Positions 52,666 to 61,591 of a stretch of 64,000 nt of DNA are shown piece after piece. The number at the start of each line of letters is the position of its first letter. Within the stretch, counting starts at the first letter, position 1. A program made the translations under genes and the position numbers. The stretch is taken from the NCBI GenBank assembly GCA_964647355.1, contig CAZYGK010000001.1, forward strand, positions 1-64,000. Direction: 5' to 3'. Source of the DNA: SZUA-430 sp964647355. GTDB lineage: Bacteria; Pseudomonadota; Alphaproteobacteria; Micropepsales; Micropepsaceae. The notes below the pieces were generated by a model. The model was given only the letters and a program-made list of their open reading frames with translations. It ran no database searches and was not told where the DNA came from.

Positions 52666-55206
52666 ACTAAGTCTCTTTGGTTCGTTGCTGATCTTGACAA
52701 GCATTAAGCGCCCAGACCGAACTTCAGCCTCCACGTGCTTGTACTTCTTTTCATACTCAACACCCGTTGCGATGTCTCTTACCACAACGATGGCGTTCCG
52801 GCTGATCCGTTCGCGATGCGAGCCAAGGAAATTTGCGGCTCGTCTCCGAAAATTCTCGATGGTAACGTCCCCCGTTCTCTCGCCTTGCTCTTGCGCAAAA
52901 CGCAACAAGGATGTCGCAGCGTTCCGCGCTCCAGCCTGGTCGCGCATGGCATGCCGAACTTCCAACTCGTTCTGAAGTACTAGACAAAGCGTTACGGGAG
53001 CAATCGGCGCACGCTGAACCATCCTTTTTGCTACTTCGACCAACCTCAGCGCTTCGCGCAAGTCGCTGGCGTGAATCCGCTCCATTGTCAGATTTACGAT
53101 ACTGAACACCTCCTCTTCAACAAACGTGTCGTGCTGTTCGAGGCGCTCGGTTATGCGAGAAAGAAACTTCTTGTAGACACGCTGTCGAAGGTCCTTTGGT
53201 GCATCACGCAGAAGAACCCGGAGGGCGTCGTCCACATCAATGTCGGAATCTATGTGCTCATCGATCGCACGCCACACCAAGCGCGCGGCGAGCGGAAGCT
53301 CGTCCTGAGGCTTCACCGCATGAAAGAGCCCGAGTAGAATGTTGGATCGACTCCGTTGGGGGTACACCTGCTCTTGAACGTACTGCAATGTGCGCTCGAA
53401 AGCGTCGTGCCGCTGCTCTCGCAAGAGAAGCGCCAAAGTCAACGCAAGCACAGGGGGCTGGGGCGTCAGCTGATGATCGACTACAATCGTAGAAGCTTCC
53501 TCTGCGAGTTCTCCGGCTTGCTCCCGTGGCATCAGATTGATCTTCAGTAAGAGAATTTTAGGGGCTTCTGATCGTGTTGCGGTCTCTAGTGCGATATCCA
53601 GATGAGAAATGGCCTGTTTCGCATACCCCTGAAGGCGAAGCGCCTCAGCAAGGTTTATATGAGCCGCAGTGACGGCGTACCGGCGATCGTCGTCAAGCGC
53701 GCCGCCTAGTTGCCCCAACTCATCAATCACATCCTCCGCTGTCTGAATAACCTCCGTCAGGACACCCGGCGATGTGGCACTCGCAAGGAGCGCTGATCCT
53801 ACGCTCACTTTCGATTCAAATTGAAAGGGGCCCGGAACTTCTGCGGCCTTACGAAAGTAAGAAACACTCTCTTCAGGGCGGCCACCTCTCAATAGTGCGA
53901 GCCCAAGATAGTGGCTCGCTTGTGCCACCAACTCTCCCCCACCGTCCGAGCAAAGAATCTTCCTGAGCTCGTTAGCTGCACCAGTATGGTCGCCAATACG
54001 GAGCTTGGCCATGCCTAGCTGGAACCTACTGCGCAGAGGTAGAGCTTGCCCGGGTTCATTCCGAGTAAAATGCTCTATGGCGGCGATTGCTTCGCGATAT
54101 CGACCCGCAACGAAGTGATCGGTTGCGATCTCAAGCAGCGCTTTTCTACGACTTGCCACTTGGAGCAACCAACTGTCCGAAAGAGCCTCTCGCAGTATCT
54201 TGTTCTTGATCTCGATCTGACCGCTGCCAAGATTTCCCGCGGTGATGCCAGCAAGGTAGAGTTTACTTTTGACACTCTCACTCAGCTTCTTGGTGTTAAG
54301 TGCTCTACGGTTCATAATAACGTGGAGAAGCTCCGGGTCGTTCTCGACCCGGTATCTGATATGGTCCACTGGAGGACGATCGAACCGATCAAGGTAGAGC
54401 TTCCGAACCGCGGCATCTACGCTGTGTCGCGTTAGGCGTGTGCCCGAAAGTTCTGTGAGTTCCAGCTCAGAGCAAAGGTCCCAAGACATCCGTGGGTTGC
54501 CAGACGTCCAGGCATACGTCTCCTGTATGATGTCTTCAGGCCAAGACAGGTTTGCTTTTTTAATTAGCTCTCGAAACTCGTGCGGTGTGAAGTCGTCAAG
54601 GTAGATCTTCTCACCGATGTTGAATGGAGAAATGTCCTTGTCCTTAATTAGAGCGCTTGGTTCGGCGACGCCAGAAAGGACGTAAGTCAAGCGTTCGTAC
54701 TCCCGGTGGCTGGGCCTCGAGAAATACATGGCCCGTATCTGAGAGAAAACTTTGTCCGAGTAGGTAACGTTGACCAACGAGTCGACCTCATCAAGTATGA
54801 AGATCACCCGAGGAGTGTGGGTCTCCCGTAACAGCAGGCGTAGATGTTGCTCATACTCTGAAGCAGCCTCACCAAGTGGCCGTTTGCGTAGGTCGATGAG
54901 TTTAGCGGCAATTTCAGGAGAGAGTTTTTCTCCTGCCGCTTCAACGAAGCCGTCTATGATGTAGCGAAAGAAAAACCTGAGCGAGTCGAAGCGCCGGGAT
55001 AAATCGAAGTAGGCGACAATTTCATTGGTTCTTTCCCTTTCCCGCTTCATGTTCAGCAACAAGTTTGTTTTACCCATCTGGCGCGAGACGAGGACATATC
55101 CAGGGCGCCCCATTTGGTCGATAATCTGCCGAAGTTGCCGATCAGCTGCTCGGCGGACGTAGAGTTCTTCTGGGATGACCGTGCTCGGCGTCAGCTTTCG
55201 GACCAT
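52642..55206 (-). CDS. AAA-like ATPase with C-terminal TPR-type repeats (STAND-like)
   Basis: 854 residues. The N-terminal 260 hold an AAA-like P-loop domain: LVSRQMGKTNLL is a Walker A whose first Gly is replaced by Val, VIFILDEVDSL is Walker B, and TYVLSGVAEPSALI with a WTSGNPRM-type helix follow as in AAA-like (PF14516-type) NTPases. From about 350 on there are many helical repeats of TPR spacing (ALLEIATDHFVAGRYREAIAAIEHF; ASHYLGLALLRGGRPEESVSYFRKAAEV). STAND NTPases with TPR sensors act in signalling and phage defence. It starts at the last base of the hydrolase-ATPase gene (TGATG); a GTG at 55209 is possible. Confidence 0.8.
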   Translation of the reverse strand: MVRKLTPSTVIPEELYVRRAADRQLRQIIDQMGRPGYVLVSRQMGKTNLLLNMKRERERTNEIVAYFDLSRRFDSLRFFFRYIIDGFVEAAGEKLSPEIAAKLIDLRKRPLGEAASEYEQHLRLLLRETHTPRVIFILDEVDSLVNVTYSDKVFSQIRAMYFSRPSHREYERLTYVLSGVAEPSALIKDKDISPFNIGEKIYLDDFTPHEFRELIKKANLSWPEDIIQETYAWTSGNPRMSWDLCSELELTELSGTRLTRHSVDAAVRKLYLDRFDRPPVDHIRYRVENDPELLHVIMNRRALNTKKLSESVKSKLYLAGITAGNLGSGQIEIKNKILREALSDSWLLQVASRRKALLEIATDHFVAGRYREAIAAIEHFTRNEPGQALPLRSRFQLGMAKLRIGDHTGAANELRKILCSDGGGELVAQASHYLGLALLRGGRPEESVSYFRKAAEVPGPFQFESKVSVGSALLASATSPGVLTEVIQTAEDVIDELGQLGGALDDDRRYAVTAAHINLAEALRLQGYAKQAISHLDIALETATRSEAPKILLLKINLMPREQAGELAEEASTIVVDHQLTPQPPVLALTLALLLREQRHDAFERTLQYVQEQVYPQRSRSNILLGLFHAVKPQDELPLAARLVWRAIDEHIDSDIDVDDALRVLLRDAPKDLRQRVYKKFLSRITERLEQHDTFVEEEVFSIVNLTMERIHASDLREALRLVEVAKRMVQRAPIAPVTLCLVLQNELEVRHAMRDQAGARNAATSLLRFAQEQGERTGDVTIENFRRRAANFLGSHRERISRNAIVVVRDIATGVEYEKKYKHVEAEVRSGRLMLVKISNEPKRLSGRDVNSK

Positions 55207-56744
55207 CACACCTGCTCGGACCTTACCGATTCAATCAATTCCTCTAAGGCGAGGCCCTGGTCTGTGCCATATCTCCATCTGCGAAAAAGGAGCTTTACAA
55301 ATCGCGGCGAACCGCCCGCTGCTTGCACAATTGCTGCGCGGTCCACGATAGGCAAACTAGGGCGAATCGCAGGCGCGAGAATGTCTACGAGCTGCGTGAG
55401 TTCGTGCTCGGTCCAGGTTGCAAATGGCAAGAATTGGAAGCGTTCAAGAATCTTACCACCGTTTCCAGAGATACCCTCTTTGATGTCGTTGATGGAGGCG
55501 AACGCGAGGACAACTCGGCCTCTAAGGAGGGGGTCCGCGTGTATCGCACCAGAAAGGTGCCATATAAGTTGGGCGAATGCCGATGCGTCCGAGCCGGAGC
55601 GCAATGGAAACTCATCAACAAATATCGCGACCGTCTGATCGACTGGGAACTTTCTAAGGAGTCTCTTCAAGGCCGAAAGAAGTTGCGACTGATCCATTGT
55701 TGTGAGCGGCTCTTCGCGAACATCAAGCACGTCAGCAAGCTCGACGGCCACCGCCCTGAGCAAGCCGATTGGCGTTAGATCCAACTGCCCGCCGAGCATT
55801 ACTGGTTGGAGGCGCCAGCCAGAAGCGAGTATCGCTCGCGTTATTGCTGCCGTCTTGCCGACACCCGATGGGCCCGTTGCCCAGACGGTAGCACTCATGG
55901 TGACTAAACGAATTATCTGTTCGTCAATCCCGCGGCGAACATAAAATGGTTCACTCTCGGCGTTGTACACCTCAAACAAAGGGTCTTCCGCCGACCGCTT
56001 TGCTGAAGGGCCGGGGCTTCCACTGAACTTCGGTAGAACGAAGTGACGAAGAACCGCATAACGAACATCGCCAGTGTGCTCGGGTTTGATGATCGTGTGG
56101 TGATCATCATTGATTAGCATGTGCGCTCTACCGAGTCCGAATGGCGCTGCACTATCTTTGCCAACAAACGGATCCTGACCGCCGACGACGAACTTCACTT
56201 CTATCTGATCCTCTACCTTCAGGCGAAGCCAGTCGTCATTAAGAGTCGAAAGAATGTCAGCGTTGTAGCAAAGCTGCGCCAGCGGTCTTTGGTTCCATGG
56301 CATTTGGGTGGCGGCGCGAGCTATCTCAGTACCGGTGTTTGGTGTCGCATAAAGTAGCAGCTTATTGCACTTAGGTTGCCGACCCGCCTTCAGCTCGTTT
56401 ACGACGTACTGCCGCGCAATCAGCCCTCCCAAACTGTACGCCACTATGCAAACTTCTGACGCGAGCGCGCACCCAACCTCAAGTTCCGTAGCGAGACCCC
56501 GCGCCAGTTCTTGCAGCTTCGGTGTGTCGCGACGAAATGGAAAGAGCAGACGACGAGACGGATATCGGTAAAAGTAAAACGAGTGCTCGTTGAGCCTCTC
56601 GTCGTTGTTACACACCGTCCACATGGGTTGCCAGGTGCGCGCTGGGCTGCCGCCTAACCCATGCACAAACATAAGAGCAGGGCCTCGGCCCTCGCGATAC
56701 ACCCGCCCCAGTGCAGGCCGGGTTCGGAGGACACTCTTAAGCAT
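55206..56744 (-). CDS. Alpha/beta-hydrolase fused to a P-loop ATPase
   Basis: 512 residues in two parts. Residues 20-235 form a PGAP1/lipase-like hydrolase: MFVHGLGGS oxyanion strand, nucleophile Ser104 in VAYSLGGLIARQY, likely Asp191 in GGQDPFVG and His215/216 in DDHHTI. Residues 265-512 form a P-loop ATPase of AAA/STAND type: Walker A ATGPSGVGKT (about 289-298), Walker B TVAIFVDEF (371-379), then LVLAF-like sensor VVLAFASIN and a winged C-terminal region. Probably the effector or regulator of a two-protein machine with the next gene. No exact family recognised. Confidence 0.8.
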   Translation of the reverse strand: MLKSVLRTRPALGRVYREGRGPALMFVHGLGGSPARTWQPMWTVCNNDERLNEHSFYFYRYPSRRLLFPFRRDTPKLQELARGLATELEVGCALASEVCIVAYSLGGLIARQYVVNELKAGRQPKCNKLLLYATPNTGTEIARAATQMPWNQRPLAQLCYNADILSTLNDDWLRLKVEDQIEVKFVVGGQDPFVGKDSAAPFGLGRAHMLINDDHHTIIKPEHTGDVRYAVLRHFVLPKFSGSPGPSAKRSAEDPLFEVYNAESEPFYVRRGIDEQIIRLVTMSATVWATGPSGVGKTAAITRAILASGWRLQPVMLGGQLDLTPIGLLRAVAVELADVLDVREEPLTTMDQSQLLSALKRLLRKFPVDQTVAIFVDEFPLRSGSDASAFAQLIWHLSGAIHADPLLRGRVVLAFASINDIKEGISGNGGKILERFQFLPFATWTEHELTQLVDILAPAIRPSLPIVDRAAIVQAAGGSPRFVKLLFRRWRYGTDQGLALEELIESVRSEQV

Positions 56745-56826
56745 AAGACTTGATCTGGCGAGTTGGATGTTGAACCGTGGCGCAACTGCTTCCTCGTCGC
56801 ACCACTGCCTTTGTGAACTTCTTCGA

Positions 56827-56862
56827 GACTAGGTATCATACCCTAGTCAGTCAATTGTTGAC
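56827..56862 (-). promoter_or_regulatory. Two adjacent palindromes in the promoter of the hydrolase-ATPase operon
   Basis: GACTAGGTATCATACCCTAGTC (56827-56848) is a near-perfect inverted repeat with one extra base in one arm; GTCAA-TTG-TTGAC (56850-56862) is a second one. On the minus strand they contain a good -10 box TATGAT (56840-56835 region) about 90 bases before the start codon, so a bound protein would block transcription. The regulator is not identified. Confidence 0.55.
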
Positions 56863-57026
56863 CGCAAATTCGCTAGATCGAAAATTCCTCACCTCGGGCC
56901 TGGATATAGGCAAATTCTTAGTCACCATCGTTGCCACGTATTGGCACTCTGTAGGTTGATTGTTGCGTGGACATCGCTCTGCGGGCGCAATCACTGTTGC
57001 GCAGTTCGATTGAGAAAGTTCTTCTG

Positions 57027-59786
57027 TCAGGGACGTATCACAAGTGATTTTGCGATCACACTTGCTACCGCCCGACGTCGAGCTTCATTATCGACGATGG
57101 TCTCGCTCCATTTGGTCCGGACCTTGTAGCCGCGCACTATCAGATGCTGTTGAGTAGTAGCATAGCCTTGCAACAGTGCGGGCAAATCCGTCGTGGTGCA
57201 AAACACCACGCGTTCAACACACTCTTCCCGAATTTCTTTGGTAACAACCTTTCGCAAAGCCGCGAGGCGTCGCGCATCGTCCGCGATTAGTATGACATTG
57301 GAGAATCCAGCAGCAATGTCTTTCTCGACGTTTCTTAGCTCCTGATCCGATCCCGTCGTCACCGATATCTCACAAGCGATCTTGAGATCGTCTCGATAGA
57401 GCGCAACATCGACCTGTCCTGCATCGTTGAGCACAGATTTCTCGATCACTGCCCTGAATCCAAGCTCTTCAGCCAGCCGTTTCGTGAACTGTTGGATGTA
57501 TTTGTGTCTTTGACCGCCTTTGCCCGCCTGCTTGGGAGCGCGGGTGGGAGTCTGGGCTGGTGTGGGCAGAGATGGCGCGCGCGGTTCACGTTGCGTGTCA
57601 TCCATCGCTCTCGGCTCGACAGCTACCTTTGAAGGAGGCACCGTCGTGTTCACAGGCTCATTCGGAGCATCACTTCGTTCAAGCGGCTTCAGCACGGTCT
57701 TCGGTACGACTGGCGGCGCAAGTAACCGCTGCACTTCCTCAACCGGCGCACCGTACTTCGCCCGGTTCGCCACAATGAGCCGATCGACACGCTCCAAGGG
57801 AAGTCGAGGAAGCTTCTCGACATACCCAAGCGGCACAGACACCTGCACAGCCTTCGGCGTGAAGTTACGCACGAAGCAGGCAAACTCGGTTCGCTCTCGT
57901 GACTTTTGCATCCGTTGGAGGAACGTGTCGTCACACCGCATGTCTTCGGCAAGCGCCCGAGCGTCTTTCGCACTCACACCGCCGGCGAGCTTGATCGATG
58001 TGCTCGCCATCACAGAGGCTCTCAGGCCGGCACTGAGCTGATCAAGGTTCTGGTGCGCAAGCACCATACCCACCCGGTACTTGCGGGCCTGGTTCAATAG
58101 GTGACCGATCTTGTCATCGAAGTAGTCTTGCGCTTCATCCACATACACGAACGCAGGGTTCCGTTCATGAGACGGAAGCGTCGATCTCTGAAGTGCAGCT
58201 TGAGCGATGAGCGAAATGAAGAACCGCCCAAAGATGGCGGCACCATCATGGGTCAGAAGCTCCTTCGCCGTATTGATGAGAACGATCTTCCCGCCCGACA
58301 TGGCGTCAAAGAGATCGACCTTGTTCTCCGGATGCGAGAAAATCCGCTCAAACGTGCCATTGGAGAGCACACCCCAGAGCCTGGTCAGAATCTGCTTCTT
58401 GGTTTCGTTGAACGATCGGTCAAAGAACCGTGTTTCGAAGAACGCGCTGGCACTACCAGGGAGCTTCTCCATCTCCGGCTTGAACTTCTCCCCATGCTCC
58501 ATGAGTTCGCGGAGTGTTTGAATCGTCGCCCCAGGTATCTCCATCATGAGGCGTGCGATGTACTTGAAGATCACACCTTGGCGCTGCGTGAGTTCGGCAC
58601 CAAGCAGGGCACCGAAGAGATACTCATAGAGATCGATGGTGCCGTTGAGGACACGTTCACGATCAACCGGCTTGAGCGCATCAATGCGGCCTCGCTTCCA
58701 GTCGAACATGTTGAGGCAGGCCGGGTACTCCACATCCGTGGGATCAACGATGAGAAGCCGGTCAGCGAGGCTTCCTGTCACATCCGGATCAAAGTGAGAG
58801 AGACCAGCAATTGTCCTGATGAGATCGCCCTGGCTGTCGATCACCACGATGGAGCGATTGTCCTCCTTCGCTTTCTCAAGATCATGAGCGATGAGGTACT
58901 GCAGAAGCTGTGTCTTCCCGTGACCCGAGCCGCCAAGCACATGCGTATGCTCAAACCGGCAGGGGAACGGGATGCTGAACGGGACAGGAGCGAGCAGCAG
59001 TTCTTTGATTGGTGTGTTCTTGCAATACGTATCGATGATCTGCCGTGTTGAGGTGAGCTTCGACTTCCGCGGTGTCACCAGCTGACGCGTTGTGTGTTCC
59101 CGCTCTTCCGGATGTATCCCCGATGCACGATACAGATTGCGCTCTAGGTTAGTGCGCAGGTTGGTGAACAGGTCTTCCTTGATGTATGGGGCGTCATAGA
59201 AGGAAGCCATCATCCCTTCGATGACATCGATGGGGTCTTCGAAGAGATCGATGAGCGACACCTCAAGACGTGGCACTTCCTCGGGGATCGATCCATCGAT
59301 CCCTTCATCGATGAAGATCGAGGAGGGAAGCAGCTCGATCAGCGTGTTGACGACCGCATACGCCTTCCGTCCCCAAACATCGGTCACCTTGGTCTGATCG
59401 GCAAGAAAGCGCAGTTGTCGTGACAGAGTGGTTCGAAGCGCCAGACCCTGTTCAAGCGTGTATCCCTCTGGATCGCTCTCAAGGGGTTTCGAGAAGATCC
59501 CTTCGAGTTCGATGAGTTCGTCGACGAAACGATACAGGGCGAGCGCGAGCGATCGCCCTGGTGTCCCTTGATGAGCGTCCTCACAGGCAGTCGAGAGGAT
59601 CGACACGATGAAGTCATCCACCGCAGCCTCTGACGACCAGCGTGAATGCGCAAAACCCTGCCGCGCAAGGCGCAGCAGGGTTCGCATTTCTTGGAGCTCC
59701 CGCGCACGCGGGGACTGACCGAAGAAGTTGGTGAGGTTGGAGTTCCGGAGGGCGTCCCTAAATAGTGACAACCTCTTGTCCCCCAA
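57027..59786 (-). CDS. HerA/TraD-like ATPase with C-terminal PD-(D/E)xK-like domain
   Basis: 919 residues. An N-terminal helical part (1-260) precedes a motor of the HerA/type IV coupling protein class: Walker A VLGGSGHGKTQLL (285-292), VVIDSQGD, Walker B FVYVDEAQDYF, and AHQNLDQL, the usual arginine/sensor region. A Pro/Thr-rich linker (about 710-785) leads to a nuclease-like domain with ELGFRAVIEKSVLNDAGQVDVALYRDDLKIACEISVTTG, where the Asp and Glu fit PD-(D/E)xK but the Lys is replaced. No membrane helix, so a cytosolic DNA pump. It overlaps the small gene upstream by 29 bases. Confidence 0.82.
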   Translation of the reverse strand: MGDKRLSLFRDALRNSNLTNFFGQSPRARELQEMRTLLRLARQGFAHSRWSSEAAVDDFIVSILSTACEDAHQGTPGRSLALALYRFVDELIELEGIFSKPLESDPEGYTLEQGLALRTTLSRQLRFLADQTKVTDVWGRKAYAVVNTLIELLPSSIFIDEGIDGSIPEEVPRLEVSLIDLFEDPIDVIEGMMASFYDAPYIKEDLFTNLRTNLERNLYRASGIHPEEREHTTRQLVTPRKSKLTSTRQIIDTYCKNTPIKELLLAPVPFSIPFPCRFEHTHVLGGSGHGKTQLLQYLIAHDLEKAKEDNRSIVVIDSQGDLIRTIAGLSHFDPDVTGSLADRLLIVDPTDVEYPACLNMFDWKRGRIDALKPVDRERVLNGTIDLYEYLFGALLGAELTQRQGVIFKYIARLMMEIPGATIQTLRELMEHGEKFKPEMEKLPGSASAFFETRFFDRSFNETKKQILTRLWGVLSNGTFERIFSHPENKVDLFDAMSGGKIVLINTAKELLTHDGAAIFGRFFISLIAQAALQRSTLPSHERNPAFVYVDEAQDYFDDKIGHLLNQARKYRVGMVLAHQNLDQLSAGLRASVMASTSIKLAGGVSAKDARALAEDMRCDDTFLQRMQKSRERTEFACFVRNFTPKAVQVSVPLGYVEKLPRLPLERVDRLIVANRAKYGAPVEEVQRLLAPPVVPKTVLKPLERSDAPNEPVNTTVPPSKVAVEPRAMDDTQREPRAPSLPTPAQTPTRAPKQAGKGGQRHKYIQQFTKRLAEELGFRAVIEKSVLNDAGQVDVALYRDDLKIACEISVTTGSDQELRNVEKDIAAGFSNVILIADDARRLAALRKVVTKEIREECVERVVFCTTTDLPALLQGYATTQQHLIVRGYKVRTKWSETIVDNEARRRAVASVIAKSLVIRP

Positions 59787-60144
59787 AGTTTGTGCAGGCC
59801 GTCAGCACATCCTTGAAGGTCTTGCAGGCTTCCTTGATCTGGTTCTCGACCGCCAGCATTTCCACAACGTCTTTGCAGGCGATGCGCTTGCCGTTTGCGA
59901 GATCGTTGACCGAGACAGAGATATTCATCGCGCGAAACGCGGCACGTGATGCGAGACCTAAGAGTCCCGAGCCGCGATCGGTCATCGTACCGCGCTCATA
60001 GAGGACGGTTTGGCCGAGTTGATACTTCTGGATTGCCTTCTTCTCTTCGTCAGAGATTTCAGCGCGCACATCGAGCAGGAAGGTGGGTGTTCCCAAACCT
60101 TTTATGACCGGCGGCTGTTGGTATCGCCACAACGACAGCTTCAT
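59758..60144 (-). CDS. Small protein between the two HerA/TraD-like ATPases
   Basis: 128 residues from the ATG at 60144, with AAGGAGAA just upstream; the frame is open to 60189 without a better start. Soluble, with a beta-rich first half (LSLWRYQQPPVIKGLGTPTFLLDVRAEIS) and helices near the end. No family recognised. Its 3' end overlaps the large ATPase gene by 29 bases, which implies they are translated from one message and act together. Confidence 0.68.
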   Translation of the reverse strand: MKLSLWRYQQPPVIKGLGTPTFLLDVRAEISDEEKKAIQKYQLGQTVLYERGTMTDRGSGLLGLASRAAFRAMNISVSVNDLANGKRIACKDVVEMLAVENQIKEACKTFKDVLTACTNFGGQEVVTI

Positions 60145-60246
60145 GGAGTTCTCCTTGTTCGAAATGGATGAGGACGCACAACAACGCATGCCGAGACTGG
60201 AGAAGTGGAAGGGTAGCTGATTCGGCCGTCTTGACCCTTGGCCCAG

Positions 60247-60265
60247 ATTCTCCTCTGAGGAGAAT
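60247..60265. repeat. Perfect 9-bp palindrome between two ATPase genes
   Basis: ATTCTCCTC-T-GAGGAGAAT, 9-base arms with a one-base centre, immediately after the stop of the gene at 60270. It carries no U-run on the minus strand. It is either a transcript-end hairpin or a protein-binding site. Confidence 0.45.
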
Positions 60266-60269
60266 TTCG

Positions 60270-61457
60270 TCAGAGTCCGAGCACTTGCGCCCGCTCCTGT
60301 GGCGAGAGAGTCACGGCACTGAACGGCTGGCTCGGCGTGCCGTCGATCATGAGCTTTAGATAGATGTGATGGTTCGGGAGGTTCATGAGATCGATCGGCT
60401 TGAACTTGGGTTCGAACTCCCGGGCGATGAAGGCGGCATCCTCTGGCCCTAACCGAAACGAGATCAGCGTGCCGGCGTTCGCCAAGACCGCGTGCCGGAT
60501 ATCGGACTCAAGCTGATGCAGGTGCTGGTGAGCAAGCGTGAGGCCAATGCCGTACTTCCGGAGCTCTGAGGCCATGTTGACCAAGGAGAGCGTCGTGAAG
60601 TTCTGAAACTCGTCGATGTATATATAGAAGGGGCGGCGGTCTGAGGCTGGTTGGTCGGCGCGGGTGAATGCGGCGAGTGCAAGAGTCGTGACGAGAAGTC
60701 CGCCAAGAAGGGTTGAGGTGTCGTCACCGAGCTGACCCTTGGAGAGGTTCACAATGAGGATGCCGCCCTCATCCATGATCTTTCGGAAATGAATGTCTTC
60801 GGGTGCTGAGGTGAGTACCCGCCTCAGAAGAGGATCGGCGATCAGCGCACCCACCTTGCTTTGGATGGGGCTGATCGCGTCGGCACGCAGCCGGGTCGTG
60901 TACTTGGGGTACTCGTTCGTCCAGAACTCACGGATGGGTTCATTGGTGACAACCTTGGCGGTTTCTTCCCGGTACGCCTTGTCAGTGAGAAGGGTGAGAA
61001 TGTCCGGGAGCGTTGCGTCGTCCCGTTCGAGAAGGGCGTAGATGGCATTTCGAAGTATGTGCTCCAGTCGCGGACCCCACGCGTCAGCCCAGAGCTTCTT
61101 GAAGATTTCGATGAGGCCGGAAGCAGCTAGAGATCGTTTATCCGGTCGCACTCTGCGAAGTGGGTTGTATCCAAAGGGTTGAGTTGAGTCTGGGACGTTG
61201 AAGTATGTGATGTCGTTGCGCCCGAAACGAGAGGCTTCCTGAAAGACACGATCAGCGAGATCGCCATGGGGATCGATGAGTGCGAATCCTCGCCCAGCGC
61301 AAACGTCTTGAGCTGCTAGTGTCTCGATGAGCGATGACTTGCCGGTGCCGGTCTTGCCGATAGCATACACATGCAAATGCCGGTCATTCAGCTTGATCCC
61401 AAAAGTGCGCTGATCATTGCGGGCGTTTGTTTGACCGATGAGAGTGTGCGCCGGCAT
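60270..61457 (-). CDS. Type IV coupling protein-like (TraD/VirD4/DUF87) ATPase
   Basis: 395 residues. Walker A AIGKTGTGKSSLIE (residues 34-41), ALIDPHGDLADRV, Walker B FYIYIDEFQNF, and LAHQHLHQLES are the coupling protein motifs; the core spans nearly the whole chain. No N-terminal membrane helices, unlike VirD4, and no relaxase or other type IV secretion gene in view. It is closely like the motor core of the gene at 57027, so the pair may form a mixed hexamer or successive pumps. Confidence 0.82.
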   Translation of the reverse strand: MPAHTLIGQTNARNDQRTFGIKLNDRHLHVYAIGKTGTGKSSLIETLAAQDVCAGRGFALIDPHGDLADRVFQEASRFGRNDITYFNVPDSTQPFGYNPLRRVRPDKRSLAASGLIEIFKKLWADAWGPRLEHILRNAIYALLERDDATLPDILTLLTDKAYREETAKVVTNEPIREFWTNEYPKYTTRLRADAISPIQSKVGALIADPLLRRVLTSAPEDIHFRKIMDEGGILIVNLSKGQLGDDTSTLLGGLLVTTLALAAFTRADQPASDRRPFYIYIDEFQNFTTLSLVNMASELRKYGIGLTLAHQHLHQLESDIRHAVLANAGTLISFRLGPEDAAFIAREFEPKFKPIDLMNLPNHHIYLKLMIDGTPSQPFSAVTLSPQERAQVLGL

Positions 61458-61591
61458 AAGTCGAGTGTAGCGCTGACGACGCCAACGGGCATGGGGCCGA
61501 GATGCTGACGGCGACTTGGCCTCACTCTAGTACTTCACACGACCTTGCTTGGTTAGAAGCGCCGTCAACGTGCGAGAGGCCCGACAGCCTA

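Noticed and set aside
57027..61457. Conjugative transfer (tra) module
   Set aside because: Only the coupling-protein-like ATPases are present; no relaxase, VirB or pilus gene, and no membrane anchors on the ATPases.
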